Below, piece by piece: positions 47,919 through 56,430 of a DNA stretch of 64,000 bases (position 1 is its first letter; each line of letters begins with the position of its first letter). The stretch comes from Cecembia calidifontis. Lineage in GTDB: Bacteria; Bacteroidota; Bacteroidia; Cytophagales; Cyclobacteriaceae. The stretch is from positions 3,890,501 through 3,954,500 of the forward strand of contig NZ_SGXG01000001.1 of the NCBI RefSeq assembly GCF_004216715.1, read 5' to 3'. Position numbers and translations under genes: made by a program. The notes under the pieces are model-generated. The model had not been told where the DNA came from. It worked only from the letters and a program-made list of their open reading frames with translations, and searched no databases.

Positions 47919-48892
47919 TTGTTTAAACTTCAGAAGATAAGGGATAAACTCTATTTAAAAACAACTTCACACCACAAAAATCCAGTCCTTATGAAAAAAG
48001 CGACCCTTTTAATAGCCCTATTTAGCATAATTGTGTTAAGTTCCTTTGCCCAGCAATACAAAACTGAAAACCTCATTTTCATTACTTTGGATGGATTGAG
48101 GTGGCAAGAAGTATTTTATGGTGCAGATTCTCTTCTGGTGGTTGACACCAAATATGCCCAGAATCCGGAAAAACTGACAAGGCAATTTTGGAATTCAGAC
48201 CCGAAAATCAGGAGAGAGATATTAATGCCGTTCTTCTGGCAAGTGATTGCAAAAGAAGGCCAACTCCATGGTAATAGAAAATATGGGAGCAAAGTCAACG
48301 ATAAAAACAGAATGGTATTTTCCAAACCATGTTATAACGAAATTTTTGCAGGTTACCCTGATGATGAAAGGATCAACAGTAATAGCAAAGAAAATAATCC
48401 CAATCCAAATTTCCTTGAATTTTTAGATAGGCAACCTGGTTTTGAAGGAAAAGTTGCTGCTTTTGCATCTTGGGATGTTTTTCCTGCAATTCTTAACAGA
48501 GACAGAAATAACCTGAAATTGAATGCTGGTTTTGAAAAAGTTTCAGCTAATGACCTGACAGAAATTGAAATTTTCTTAAACAGGGCCCAAGATGAAATCA
48601 GAGGCCCTTGGGGTGGTGTGAGATTGGATTTTTTCACCCATCATTTTGCTTTGGAAGAACTAAAGACCAGAAAACCAAAGGTTCTTTATATTGGATATGG
48701 GGAAACAGATGATTATAGCCATGATGACCGATATGACCAGTACCTACTTTCTGCTCAACAAACAGACGCATACATAAGGGAAATCTGGGAATTTGTTCAA
48801 TCTGATTCCCAATATAGAGACAAAACAACCATGGTCATTATGACTGACCATGGACGTGGAGTTTACCCGAAGGTCAATTGGAAAAGTCATTC

Positions 48893-50556
48893 CCTAAAAT
48901 CCGCAGGATTTTAGTTTGGAGATTTGAATCTGCTTGTTTGTGTTCATTTTTGGTCTAGTTCGGGAATTTCTTCCCTTTGATTGAAGAGTGTTCATAGTTT
49001 TGAGACAATGGATTTTAGGTTTGAGGATAAAATGGACGGTTTTTTTCCTCAATTTTAATGGAAAAGGCATACCTCTTCCCTGTAAATCTTTATTTTTTGA
49101 GCTCCTGAGGGGTTTTTATCTGAATTTAGTTCAAAATCGGCTTGTAATCCTTACTCGTGAACAGTTTGAGCACTTCTCTTCTTCCCGTTCTTATCCACTT
49201 GGCTGAAACAGTGATAAATCTGAAGATAAACTTCTTGAGCCTGTCGGTAGGCTTAAGCCAATCAACTTTTCTGGAATACTCTCCAATGATATAGGTGTAA
49301 AAATTGGCATACATAGCCGTCATAAGCATAAAGGAGGTATTCTCTGCAAGGAACGAACAGGGCAACTTAGACCAGCCAAAGTCATTGTTGAGTACATCAA
49401 ACAAGCGTTCGCTTGCACCCCGGGCGTTATAAAACCTTACAACAGCTTCATTGGACGATGTATGTTCATTGGTCAGAATAGCCCTGTAAGTAAATGCATC
49501 TCCACTAAACACATCTGCCTGCCCGTCTTTACGCCTGATTCTGGTAATGACCAGCCTGTAAGACCTGTCTTTACCGAAAGGTTTGTAGTCGGATAGGTCA
49601 GTAACTTCCATTTCCTGTACACCCAAACGTATTTTCTGCCACTTCTCAGGGGCTATACTTCCAAGGATATTATCCAGTTTGGCACATCTGTTTGCCCGTA
49701 TATAAAAGCTTTCGGTATGTGCTTCCAGTGTGCGGAGAACTTCTTCCTGATAGGATGCTGAATCGGCTCTGAACCTTCCGATACGGATATTTTCATTGGT
49801 AAGCTGCCCAAACATGCGTGTAAGTGTATCAGCCTGCAAATATTTGGCCTGACTGTTGCCATTTCTGCCCTCTACGTACACAGGAATGGCCTGTGAAAAT
49901 TCAGGATGTGCTATGGAAGCTACACCTGGCTGATATCCATAGACGTGTTTATATGTCTTTTTTGAATCGTACTTTTCAGTTGGAATGACGGTGTTGTCAT
50001 AATCGAGGTCGTAAGCAACACCTGACTTGAGTAATCCGGTCTTACAAGCTGATTTTAACAACAAGCTGTTGAGTTTTCCATTGATATTAAATTCATGGCT
50101 TACTCCACTGGACGGATTTATAAAGAGTTCTGTATCAACAGCAAGCTCTTTGATACCTCTCAGAATTGTATCGGCACTGCATACTGAAAATGAAGGGACC
50201 TGTTCAAGTGCGTCTCTCAAGTGAACATTGATATCTTCAGTACAGTCGCCACCATTAAAGAAAATAGCCATATGATTGGCGAAAATGTCACTGTATGAAA
50301 ACCCTCCCCTTAAGGCTCTAACCCCCAATTGATTATCAATGAGTTCTGGGAGACCAGAATTTTTGAAAGAGTTAAAAACAAAATTAAAACCTCCGAAAGG
50401 TGTGATTTTTTCTGTCGAATTCGTAATTTTCATACCGCTTATCTAGTTTGAGTGGTATCATCTAAATAAGTGAAAAAAAACGAGCCGGAAAAGCCTGAAT
50501 TGAATAAATTCAGCCACTTTTTCGGCTTTTTTTAAATCCGCCCTGCGGATTTAAGG
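48893..50556 (-). mobile_element. IS1380-family insertion sequence, copy B, inside a phosphatase gene
   Basis: 1664 bp, the same length as copy A and in opposite orientation. The ends are CCTAAAATCCGCA (48893) and the complement of CCTTAAATCCGC (ending 50556). A 5-bp target duplication CATTC flanks it (48888-48892 and 50557-50561). Removing the element and one duplication restores the phosphatase reading frame. Each IS1380 copy has its own target duplication, so they inserted separately. Confidence 0.95.
49126..50433 (-). CDS. IS1380-family transposase (copy B)
   Basis: 435 residues, full length, with the same DDE residues as copy A (Asp144, Asp224, Glu342). About 15 residues differ from copy A (for example Phe23, Glu30, Gln35, Val38), so the two copies are not recent identical duplicates. 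It is intact, so the element may still move, which could restore the broken phosphatase gene by precise excision. Confidence 0.95.
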   Translation of the reverse strand: MKITNSTEKITPFGGFNFVFNSFKNSGLPELIDNQLGVRALRGGFSYSDIFANHMAIFFNGGDCTEDINVHLRDALEQVPSFSVCSADTILRGIKELAVDTELFINPSSGVSHEFNINGKLNSLLLKSACKTGLLKSGVAYDLDYDNTVIPTEKYDSKKTYKHVYGYQPGVASIAHPEFSQAIPVYVEGRNGNSQAKYLQADTLTRMFGQLTNENIRIGRFRADSASYQEEVLRTLEAHTESFYIRANRCAKLDNILGSIAPEKWQKIRLGVQEMEVTDLSDYKPFGKDRSYRLVITRIRRKDGQADVFSGDAFTYRAILTNEHTSSNEAVVRFYNARGASERLFDVLNNDFGWSKLPCSFLAENTSFMLMTAMYANFYTYIIGEYSRKVDWLKPTDRLKKFIFRFITVSAKWIRTGRREVLKLFTSKDYKPILN

Positions 50557-50751
50557 CATTCAGTAAATACCCCGAATTCTGATGAGATATGGATTGCAGC
50601 CTTAGGACCTGACACAAAAGCATTAGGGGAAGTGAAAAAAGAAAGCCAGTATTATGCCATGCAGATTGCAAGGACTTTGGTGGAGTTATTGGGATTCAAA
50701 TATCCGGAAGAGAAAGCAGGAGAAGTAATTCCAGCTTTGATGGGAAAATAA

Positions 50752-52410
50752 ATGAGAAACCTAAAGCTAATACTTGGAATTCTTACTCTGATTTCATGTA
50801 ATCAAGTGAGTTTCCAGCAAAATTATTCCAGGTCAGCTTTTGACTACATAGACTCACTCAGCAGTATTTCTATCCAATCTATGATCCCACTGGATAGAAA
50901 AACTATGCTAACTGAGGGGTGGGTATTCCATGGCTGGGACACAATTCCTGGCAAAGACCCAAATTTCCCAGACTTCTCATTTTCAGAAAATACGGTGCTT
51001 CCGCACCGTATTCCTTTCCCAAACAGCAACATCTGGTATTCAAATCAGATAAAACTTGATGAAGGTTATCTTTGGATCCGGGCTGATGATGGAGCTCAAT
51101 TATGGGTAAATGGAAAGCAGGTTCTCCAAAACCATGAGCTGTATTTTCCAATCGAAAAAAATCCAATAAATACAAGATTCTTACAAATCAGGGTTATGAA
51201 TAATGCTTTATCTGGAGGATTAAAGGAGGAATATTGGATTGATAAATTAACTTTTGATGCTTTTAGGGAGAAAAAAAGAAATTCTGAATCAAAGCTTATC
51301 CAAAAAGCTAAGGATAATTTTTGGATTGGAGGAAGTTTACCACCAAAGAGGAATGATTACTCCATTTGGTTCAATGATCCGGTAATCCTCCCCATAGAAA
51401 ACGACAGATTGATGCTAAGATGGATAGGTGAAAAAAACAAAAAAGCAAAACTTCATTTTGGCCATAAACCCAACACTATCACGGAAAGCTAAGAAGTAAA
51501 AGAGGAAAATGGTATTTACAGTGCAATCCTTCCATCTCAGGGATTTCAATACTACTATTTTGAAATGAGCCAAAGCATTTCCCCTGTTTTTAAAATAGAA
51601 CTCAATAATCATTCTCAAGAAGCCTTATTCACTGTTTGGTCCGACAGTCAGGGTGGTTGGGAAAATTTTTCAAAAATATTAGTGCAAATGAAAAAGCAAA
51701 ATCCACAATTTACTGTAGGTATAGGTGATTTAGTTGGAAATGGAGGTAACTACTGGCATTATATCAAACTTCTCAACGAATTACATCAACTACCAATCCC
51801 TCATTATCTATTTCCAGGCAACCATGACTATGACGGTAGTTATAATGATTGGGTGCCAAAAAATTTCAAACACTATTTAAAAACCAATTCTGAAGCAAAT
51901 TACCGATTCTGGAAAAGCGGTCCTTGCGTATTTGTCGGATTAGATCCAAATGAAAATTTCCCTGTTGATATTAAAAAAGGGTCGGATCAATACAATTGGT
52001 TTAAAGAAATTATCCAATCAGAAATCTGGAAGAAAACACCCTGGAAAATTATTTTAGTTCATCAGCCTCCCTTTAGCCAAGGCTGGAAAGGATACCATGG
52101 AGAAAAAAATATTCAGGATCTTTTAAAGCCCTATTGGGAATCTGGAATGATAGATTTAGTGATTTCAGGCCACACCCACGACTATGAAAGATTGCTTTTA
52201 GGCCATCAAAAAGGAAAAACCGGCTTCCTCATAGTCGGTGGTGCAGGAGGAAGTCTTGAACCGGAAAACGAAATGGAGGATTTTCCCCTAATGGATAGGG
52301 TGATCAGAAAACATCACTTTGGAAAAATTACAGCAGACCATCAAAAATTGGTCTTTGAGGCACATTCAATTGATGGGGTAATTATAGACAAGTTTACCCT
52401 TGAGAAATAA
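50752..52410 (+). pseudogene. Calcineurin-like metallophosphatase lipoprotein, interrupted by an in-frame TAA
   Basis: One frame from 50752 to 52410 with a single TAA at 51490-51492. The N-terminal half has a lipobox (LISC, Cys16), a galactose-binding/jelly-roll-like region (about 40-165) and the start of a fibronectin-like domain. The C-terminal half has the complete metallophosphoesterase set: SDSQGGW, GDLVGNGG, PGNHDYDG, VHQPPFSQG and SGHTHDYERL. The sequence on both sides of the stop reads through naturally (NTITES / EVKEENG). One base change explains the loss. The start codon overlaps the end of the broken phosphatase gene (TAA then ATG directly). An intact enzyme would dephosphorylate a substrate outside the cytoplasm. 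An ATG at 51565 could still make the catalytic half, but without a signal peptide. Confidence 0.85.
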
Positions 52411-52972
52411 TCTCCAATGCCAACTTCTTGTATTTACTTAAATCAGGAATTGGAATATTCTCCTCTTTGGCCATTTCATCCCATGTTCTCATTTTCAGTG
52501 AAAGTTCAAAATATTCGTTATTTTCAAAGGCCTCTGCTTCCTGAGGGCTCATTACACCACCTTGATATTCCAAGGTTTTCTTGCTTGCTTCCGACAGTTT
52601 TGAATAATATTCAGGAAATTTATAGGTTAGATATCTTTTGGCCTGTACATGGTTTTCTACCAACCTTGCAATTTTTTCAGAAAAGCCTTTTGCCCTTAAA
52701 TAATCAGCTCCTAAAAGCTCATGCCTGACCGCACCAAATCCTCCCATATTCTCGATTTGCTTATCAAGAGCAAACAAATGGCCAATATCATGAAAAAAAG
52801 AAGCAAGAATTACTTCTTTATCATATCCTTCGCTTTCTGCCAATTGGGCAGACTGACACATATGTTCAATTTGAGATACAGGCTCTCCTATATAATCCTC
52901 TTTTCCGTGTTTTTCATAGAGGGCAAATACCTCATTTACCTTATTACTGATTTCAAACAGTTCAGACTTCAT
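52394..52972 (-). CDS. HD-domain mixed-valent di-iron oxygenase, PhnZ/TmpB-like (phosphonate C-P cleavage)
   Basis: 192 residues, one HD domain. The iron-binding set of the PhnZ group is present in order: His37 (QIEHM), His61-Asp62 (FHDIGH), His84, His108 (ENHVQAKRYL) and Asp165 (RTWDEMA). The substrate-gating pair of PhnZ, Tyr and Glu in YIGEPVS, is at Tyr27 and Glu30. Known members oxidise 1-hydroxy-2-amino(or trimethylammonio)ethylphosphonate, cleaving the C-P bond to phosphate. The usual partner, a 2-oxoglutarate dioxygenase (PhnY/TmpA), is not in this window. It is the only minus-strand gene of the locus and overlaps the end of the metallophosphatase gene by 17 bp. Confidence 0.85.
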   Translation of the reverse strand: MKSELFEISNKVNEVFALYEKHGKEDYIGEPVSQIEHMCQSAQLAESEGYDKEVILASFFHDIGHLFALDKQIENMGGFGAVRHELLGADYLRAKGFSEKIARLVENHVQAKRYLTYKFPEYYSKLSEASKKTLEYQGGVMSPQEAEAFENNEYFELSLKMRTWDEMAKEENIPIPDLSKYKKLALEIISQG

Positions 52973-53157
52973 GTTTATAATGTTTACAAATACTAAATTA
53001 AATATGCTTTAAACAAAATAAAATAATCCCTTATAATTTTGATCGACAATCATAAAAAACAGGATTTATTTCGAATATTTAAAAAGATAAACCGTTAAGG
53101 GGAAATAGGATAATTAAATCGTCTACATCCAAAAATATATTTCAAATAAAATAATAA

Positions 53158-53184
53158 AAATTGTTTATTTTTACTAAACAATTT
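53158..53184. promoter_or_regulatory. Inverted repeat upstream of the PhnX-like gene: candidate operator
   Basis: Perfect 10-bp arms AAATTGTTTA (53158-53167) and TAAACAATTT (53175-53184) with a 7-nt spacer, right before the phosphonatase-like start and in the divergent gap to the PhnZ-like gene. It is a natural site for the XRE-cupin regulator four genes away. Being AT-rich it could also be a promoter-linked hairpin. Confidence 0.5.
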
Positions 53185-53196
53185 AAGATGTATCCA

Positions 53197-53925
53197 ATGG
53201 AGAAAAATATAAAACTGGCAGTCTTTGATATGGCTGGAACCACAATTAAGGACAAAAATAATGTGGCTGATGCTTTTCAAAAAGCATTTATAAAACATGG
53301 TTTTGGGAAAGTGTCTTTAGAAGAGGCCCAAGAAAAGATGGGTTACCCAAAACCAATTGCTATAAGAGAGATTGTTGCTAAGCATGTTAATGACCAAAGC
53401 ATGATCACCGATGAGTTGGTTTCAGAGATCCATAGTGATTTTGTCAACAATATGATAGAATTTTACCGAAATGCGCCTGGAATTTCTTATATGGATGATG
53501 CAGAGGAAGTTTTCAAAGAATTACATGCCATGGGAATAAAAGTGGGATTGGACACTGGGTTCAGTAGGGATATCACCGATGTGATTTTACAAAGAGTGGG
53601 ATGGAAAGAAACGCCTCTGATAGACATTACAGTTTGCAGTGATGAAGTAGAAAAAGGAAGACCCCATCCGGATATGATTCAGGTAATGATGGATAAATTT
53701 AAAATAACAGACCCAAAAGAAGTGATCAAGATTGGGGACACAGAGGTGGACATCAATCAGGGACATAATTCAGGGTGCCTTTGGAGCATAGGGGTTACCA
53801 CCGGTGCTTTTACAAAAGAAGAACTGCTAAAACACAATCCAACGCATATAATCAATTCTCTAAAAGAAATCCTTCCTTTGTTGAAAAAGCTACCTCGGAA
53901 AGAAAGCGTAAAAGAAAAACAGTAA
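53197..53925 (+). CDS. PhnX-like phosphonatase (HAD superfamily, TIGR03351-type)
   Basis: 242 residues from the ATG at 53197; an ATG three codons upstream (53188) is possible. Motif I reads FDMAGTT, with nucleophile Asp11 and Ala13 where most HAD enzymes have Asp; this Ala is the mark of phosphonoacetaldehyde hydrolase. Lys52 in MGYPKPIAIRE lines up with the Schiff-base lysine of PhnX (MGLLK). TGFSRD, KGRPHPDMI and IGDTEVDI complete the HAD motifs. I infer C-P hydrolysis of phosphonoacetaldehyde or a close analogue in the cytoplasm. It is shorter than true PhnX. It heads the operon with the DUF5690 and FAD genes. Confidence 0.85.
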   Translation: MEKNIKLAVFDMAGTTIKDKNNVADAFQKAFIKHGFGKVSLEEAQEKMGYPKPIAIREIVAKHVNDQSMITDELVSEIHSDFVNNMIEFYRNAPGISYMDDAEEVFKELHAMGIKVGLDTGFSRDITDVILQRVGWKETPLIDITVCSDEVEKGRPHPDMIQVMMDKFKITDPKEVIKIGDTEVDINQGHNSGCLWSIGVTTGAFTKEELLKHNPTHIINSLKEILPLLKKLPRKESVKEKQ

Positions 53926-53941
53926 TAAAAAAAATTTTTTC

Positions 53942-55228
53942 ATGCTGAACATCCCTTACATAAAAACAAGACTCTCAAGAAGCAGCAACTTGGTCATGAG
54001 TCTTTTTGCTGCCATAATGGCATTTTTGACTTACAGCAGCATGTATGCATTTAGAAAGCCATTCGCAGCGGCCACTTTTGAAGGGCAAGATTATTTTGGC
54101 TTTGACATCAAGGTATGGCTTATTTTAGCCCAAACAATTGGTTATATGGCGAGTAAGTTTTATGGGGTAAAGATGATTTCGGAACTTAGGTCTGAAAAAC
54201 GTGCAATTTTAATTTTAACATTGATCGGAATTTCTTGGTTGGGACTTTTAGGATTTGCCATACTACCGGCACCTTTGAACATTTTTTGCTTTTTGGTTAA
54301 TGGTTTTCCTTTGGGATTGATCTGGGGTCTGGTATTTCATTATTTGGAAGGAAGAAGGTTCACCGAAATTATGGGCAGTATTCTGGCAGTAAGTTTTGTG
54401 TTTTCTTCAGGAATTGTCAAGACCATAGGGAAATACCTGATGGATCAATGGCATATTAGTGAATATTGGATGCCGTTTTTGACAGGGGCATTATTTGTTC
54501 CTTTGTTGTTGATTTCTGTAACACTGCTGAACCAAATTCCACCGCCTGACAAAGAGGACATCCAGTTACGCTCTATAAGGACTCCTATGTCAAGGCCTGA
54601 ATGTATAACATTCTTCAAATCTTTTAAGCCAGGTATCATCATTTTGGTTTTGGTTTACGTGGCCCTGACTGCATTGAGGGATATCAGGGATAATTTTGCA
54701 GTGGAAATTTGGGGGGATTTGCAGATTGTGGTCAATCCAGAACTTTTGACTAAAACTGAAATTCCAATAACACTTTTCCTTTTGGTCATGATGTCCCTCT
54801 TGGTGCTTGTTAAAAACAACCAAAAAGCCCTTTTTTTTTACCAATGGATCATCGTCTTGGGCTTATTGCTAACTGTAATTTCCACCATATTGCTCCAATA
54901 CGGTTACATCTCTCCCTTTCAGTGGGTAGTACTCAGTGGAACAGGAATATATATGGGGTACATCCCCTTCAATTGCCTTCTTTTTGACCGCTTGATTGCA
55001 GCCTTCCGATCCGCTGGTAACGTGGGATTTCTAATGTATTTGGCCGACAGCTTCGGGTATTTAGGATCAGCAGGAATAGTCATCATTAAACAGTTCGGGA
55101 TTTTGGAAAATATGAGTTGGTATAATTTCTATGCAAATATCATCTTGTTCTTTTTAAGTATTGGGATTGTAATGATGTTATATGCCCATTTTTATTTCAA
55201 AATGAAATTGAAAAAAATGTCACTATAA
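53942..55228 (+). CDS. DUF5690 family MFS-type membrane transporter
   Basis: 428 residues with about 12 membrane helices. MFS-like features include FAAIMAFLTYSSMYAFRKPFAAATF in the first helix region and NGFPLGLIWGLVFHYLEGRRF around helices 4-5. The family is assigned to DUF5690, whose substrate is unknown. The ATG is 16 bp after the PhnX-like gene, and the FAD oxidoreductase gene follows 38 bp later, so the three are one operon. I infer inner-membrane import of a phosphonate delivered by the SusCD pair. Confidence 0.8.
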   Translation: MLNIPYIKTRLSRSSNLVMSLFAAIMAFLTYSSMYAFRKPFAAATFEGQDYFGFDIKVWLILAQTIGYMASKFYGVKMISELRSEKRAILILTLIGISWLGLLGFAILPAPLNIFCFLVNGFPLGLIWGLVFHYLEGRRFTEIMGSILAVSFVFSSGIVKTIGKYLMDQWHISEYWMPFLTGALFVPLLLISVTLLNQIPPPDKEDIQLRSIRTPMSRPECITFFKSFKPGIIILVLVYVALTALRDIRDNFAVEIWGDLQIVVNPELLTKTEIPITLFLLVMMSLLVLVKNNQKALFFYQWIIVLGLLLTVISTILLQYGYISPFQWVVLSGTGIYMGYIPFNCLLFDRLIAAFRSAGNVGFLMYLADSFGYLGSAGIVIIKQFGILENMSWYNFYANIILFFLSIGIVMMLYAHFYFKMKLKKMSL

Positions 55229-55266
55229 TCATAACATGAGAAAGTTAATGTAACCGTAAATACACC

Positions 55267-56388
55267 ATGAAAAAAACAGGAATAATAATCGGGGCAGGTA
55301 TTGTAGGATTGGCAACGGCAAGAGCATTACATAACGCTGGTTGGACCGTAAAAATTATTGAAAGAAACCCAAAACCAATTGGGGCTTCTATCAGAAATTT
55401 TGGAATGGTATGGCCGGTAGGACAGCCTCAAGGCCCCTCTTTTGAAAGAGCAATGCGTTCAAGGGCCATTTGGCTCGAACTAAGTAAAAAAGCCAACTTT
55501 TGGGCAGAAGAAACAGGCGCCATACATCTGGCATACAATGATCTTGAAAAAGAAGTTATCAATGAGTATGTCAGTTCCATGAAAGGAATAAAATCAGCTG
55601 AAATTCTTAATCCTGAACAAACAAAAACCAAAAGCCCAGCCGCAAAGATAGAGGGATTAAAAGCTGCTCTTTGGACAGAAGATGAGGTCATAGTAGATCC
55701 CAGACAGGCCATCTGGCAAATTGCAGCTTACCTTGAAACCCTTGAAAGAATCTCTTTTGAATGGAATAAAGCTGTATCTGAGGTTCATGGAAACAAAGTG
55801 ATTTCTGGTCAGCAATCCTGGGAAGCAGACCTGATTTTGATTTGTAGTGGCGCTGATTTTGAAACGCTATATCCTGAAATTTTTGCACAAAATGACATCA
55901 CTAAATGTAAACTTCAGATGATGCGGCTCCAAAAGCAGCCAGGGAATTGGAGAATCGGCCCTCCACTTTGTGCAGGATTGAGTTTTATTCATTATAAAGG
56001 TTTCCAGGTTTCCGCTTCTTTACCCAAACTAAAGACATATTATGAAGAAGAATACCCAGATCTATTGGCTTTGGGCATTCATGTAATGGTGTCTCAAAAC
56101 GGGGAGGGACACCTGACGGTAGGTGACAGTCATGAATACGGTTTACACCTGGATCCATTTGACAGACAGGACATCAATGAAAAAATTATAGGTTTTTTAA
56201 AGACATTTGCCGATTTCAAGAACTGGACCCTGGAATCATCCTGGCATGGCATCTATCCTAAAATGACAAACGGCGCAACGGAATTTGTTCATCAGGTGAA
56301 TTCCAACACTTGGATTGTTAATGGATTGGGAGGTGCAGGAATGACCCTTTCGTTTGGGTTGGGGGAAGAATTGGTAAATAGACTGTAA
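55267..56388 (+). CDS. FAD-dependent oxidoreductase of phosphonate clusters (TIGR03364/DAO type)
   Basis: 373 residues, D-amino-acid-oxidase (DAO) fold. The FAD-binding GAGIVGLATARALHNAGWTVKIIERN (about 9-34) starts the protein. NFGMVWPVGQPQGPSFERAMRSR and the C-terminal FAD contact WIVNGLGGAGMTLSFGLGEEL follow. Enzymes of this family recur in phosphonate gene clusters and, as I recall, oxidise N-methylated aminoethylphosphonates to phosphonoacetaldehyde, which a phosphonatase then splits. Here the PhnX-like gene is two genes upstream. This is a good functional fit but not proof of substrate. Confidence 0.82.
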   Translation: MKKTGIIIGAGIVGLATARALHNAGWTVKIIERNPKPIGASIRNFGMVWPVGQPQGPSFERAMRSRAIWLELSKKANFWAEETGAIHLAYNDLEKEVINEYVSSMKGIKSAEILNPEQTKTKSPAAKIEGLKAALWTEDEVIVDPRQAIWQIAAYLETLERISFEWNKAVSEVHGNKVISGQQSWEADLILICSGADFETLYPEIFAQNDITKCKLQMMRLQKQPGNWRIGPPLCAGLSFIHYKGFQVSASLPKLKTYYEEEYPDLLALGIHVMVSQNGEGHLTVGDSHEYGLHLDPFDRQDINEKIIGFLKTFADFKNWTLESSWHGIYPKMTNGATEFVHQVNSNTWIVNGLGGAGMTLSFGLGEELVNRL

Positions 56389-56430
56389 AAAAACACTTTT
56401 AAAAATTCCGAATCCTATTATTTTTATCCA

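Larger units (their letters stand above)
47991..50751 (+). pseudogene. Alkaline-phosphatase-superfamily phosphatase/phosphodiesterase, split by IS1380
   Basis: The 5' part (47991-48892) starts with a signal peptide (MKKATLLIALF..., cut near SFAQQ) and has AP-superfamily metal motifs: LDGLRW (Asp), VFSKPCYNEIFAGYPD around the nucleophile region, GETDDYSHDD, and TDHGRG. It is cut at WKSH, the last metal-histidine region, by copy B of IS1380. The 3' part (50562-50748, then TAA) continues in frame after removing the element and one CATTC copy: SVNTPNSDEIWIAALGPDT to the end ALMGK. The intact protein would have about 365 residues. It would have released phosphate from an organic phosphorus compound in the periplasm. 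As it stands the enzyme should be inactive. Confidence 0.9.

Noticed and set aside
38711..50556. Composite transposon formed by the two IS1380 copies
   Set aside because: Each copy has its own 5-bp target duplication (TATTA and CATTC) and the transposases differ at about 15 residues, so they inserted independently. Nothing between them looks foreign.
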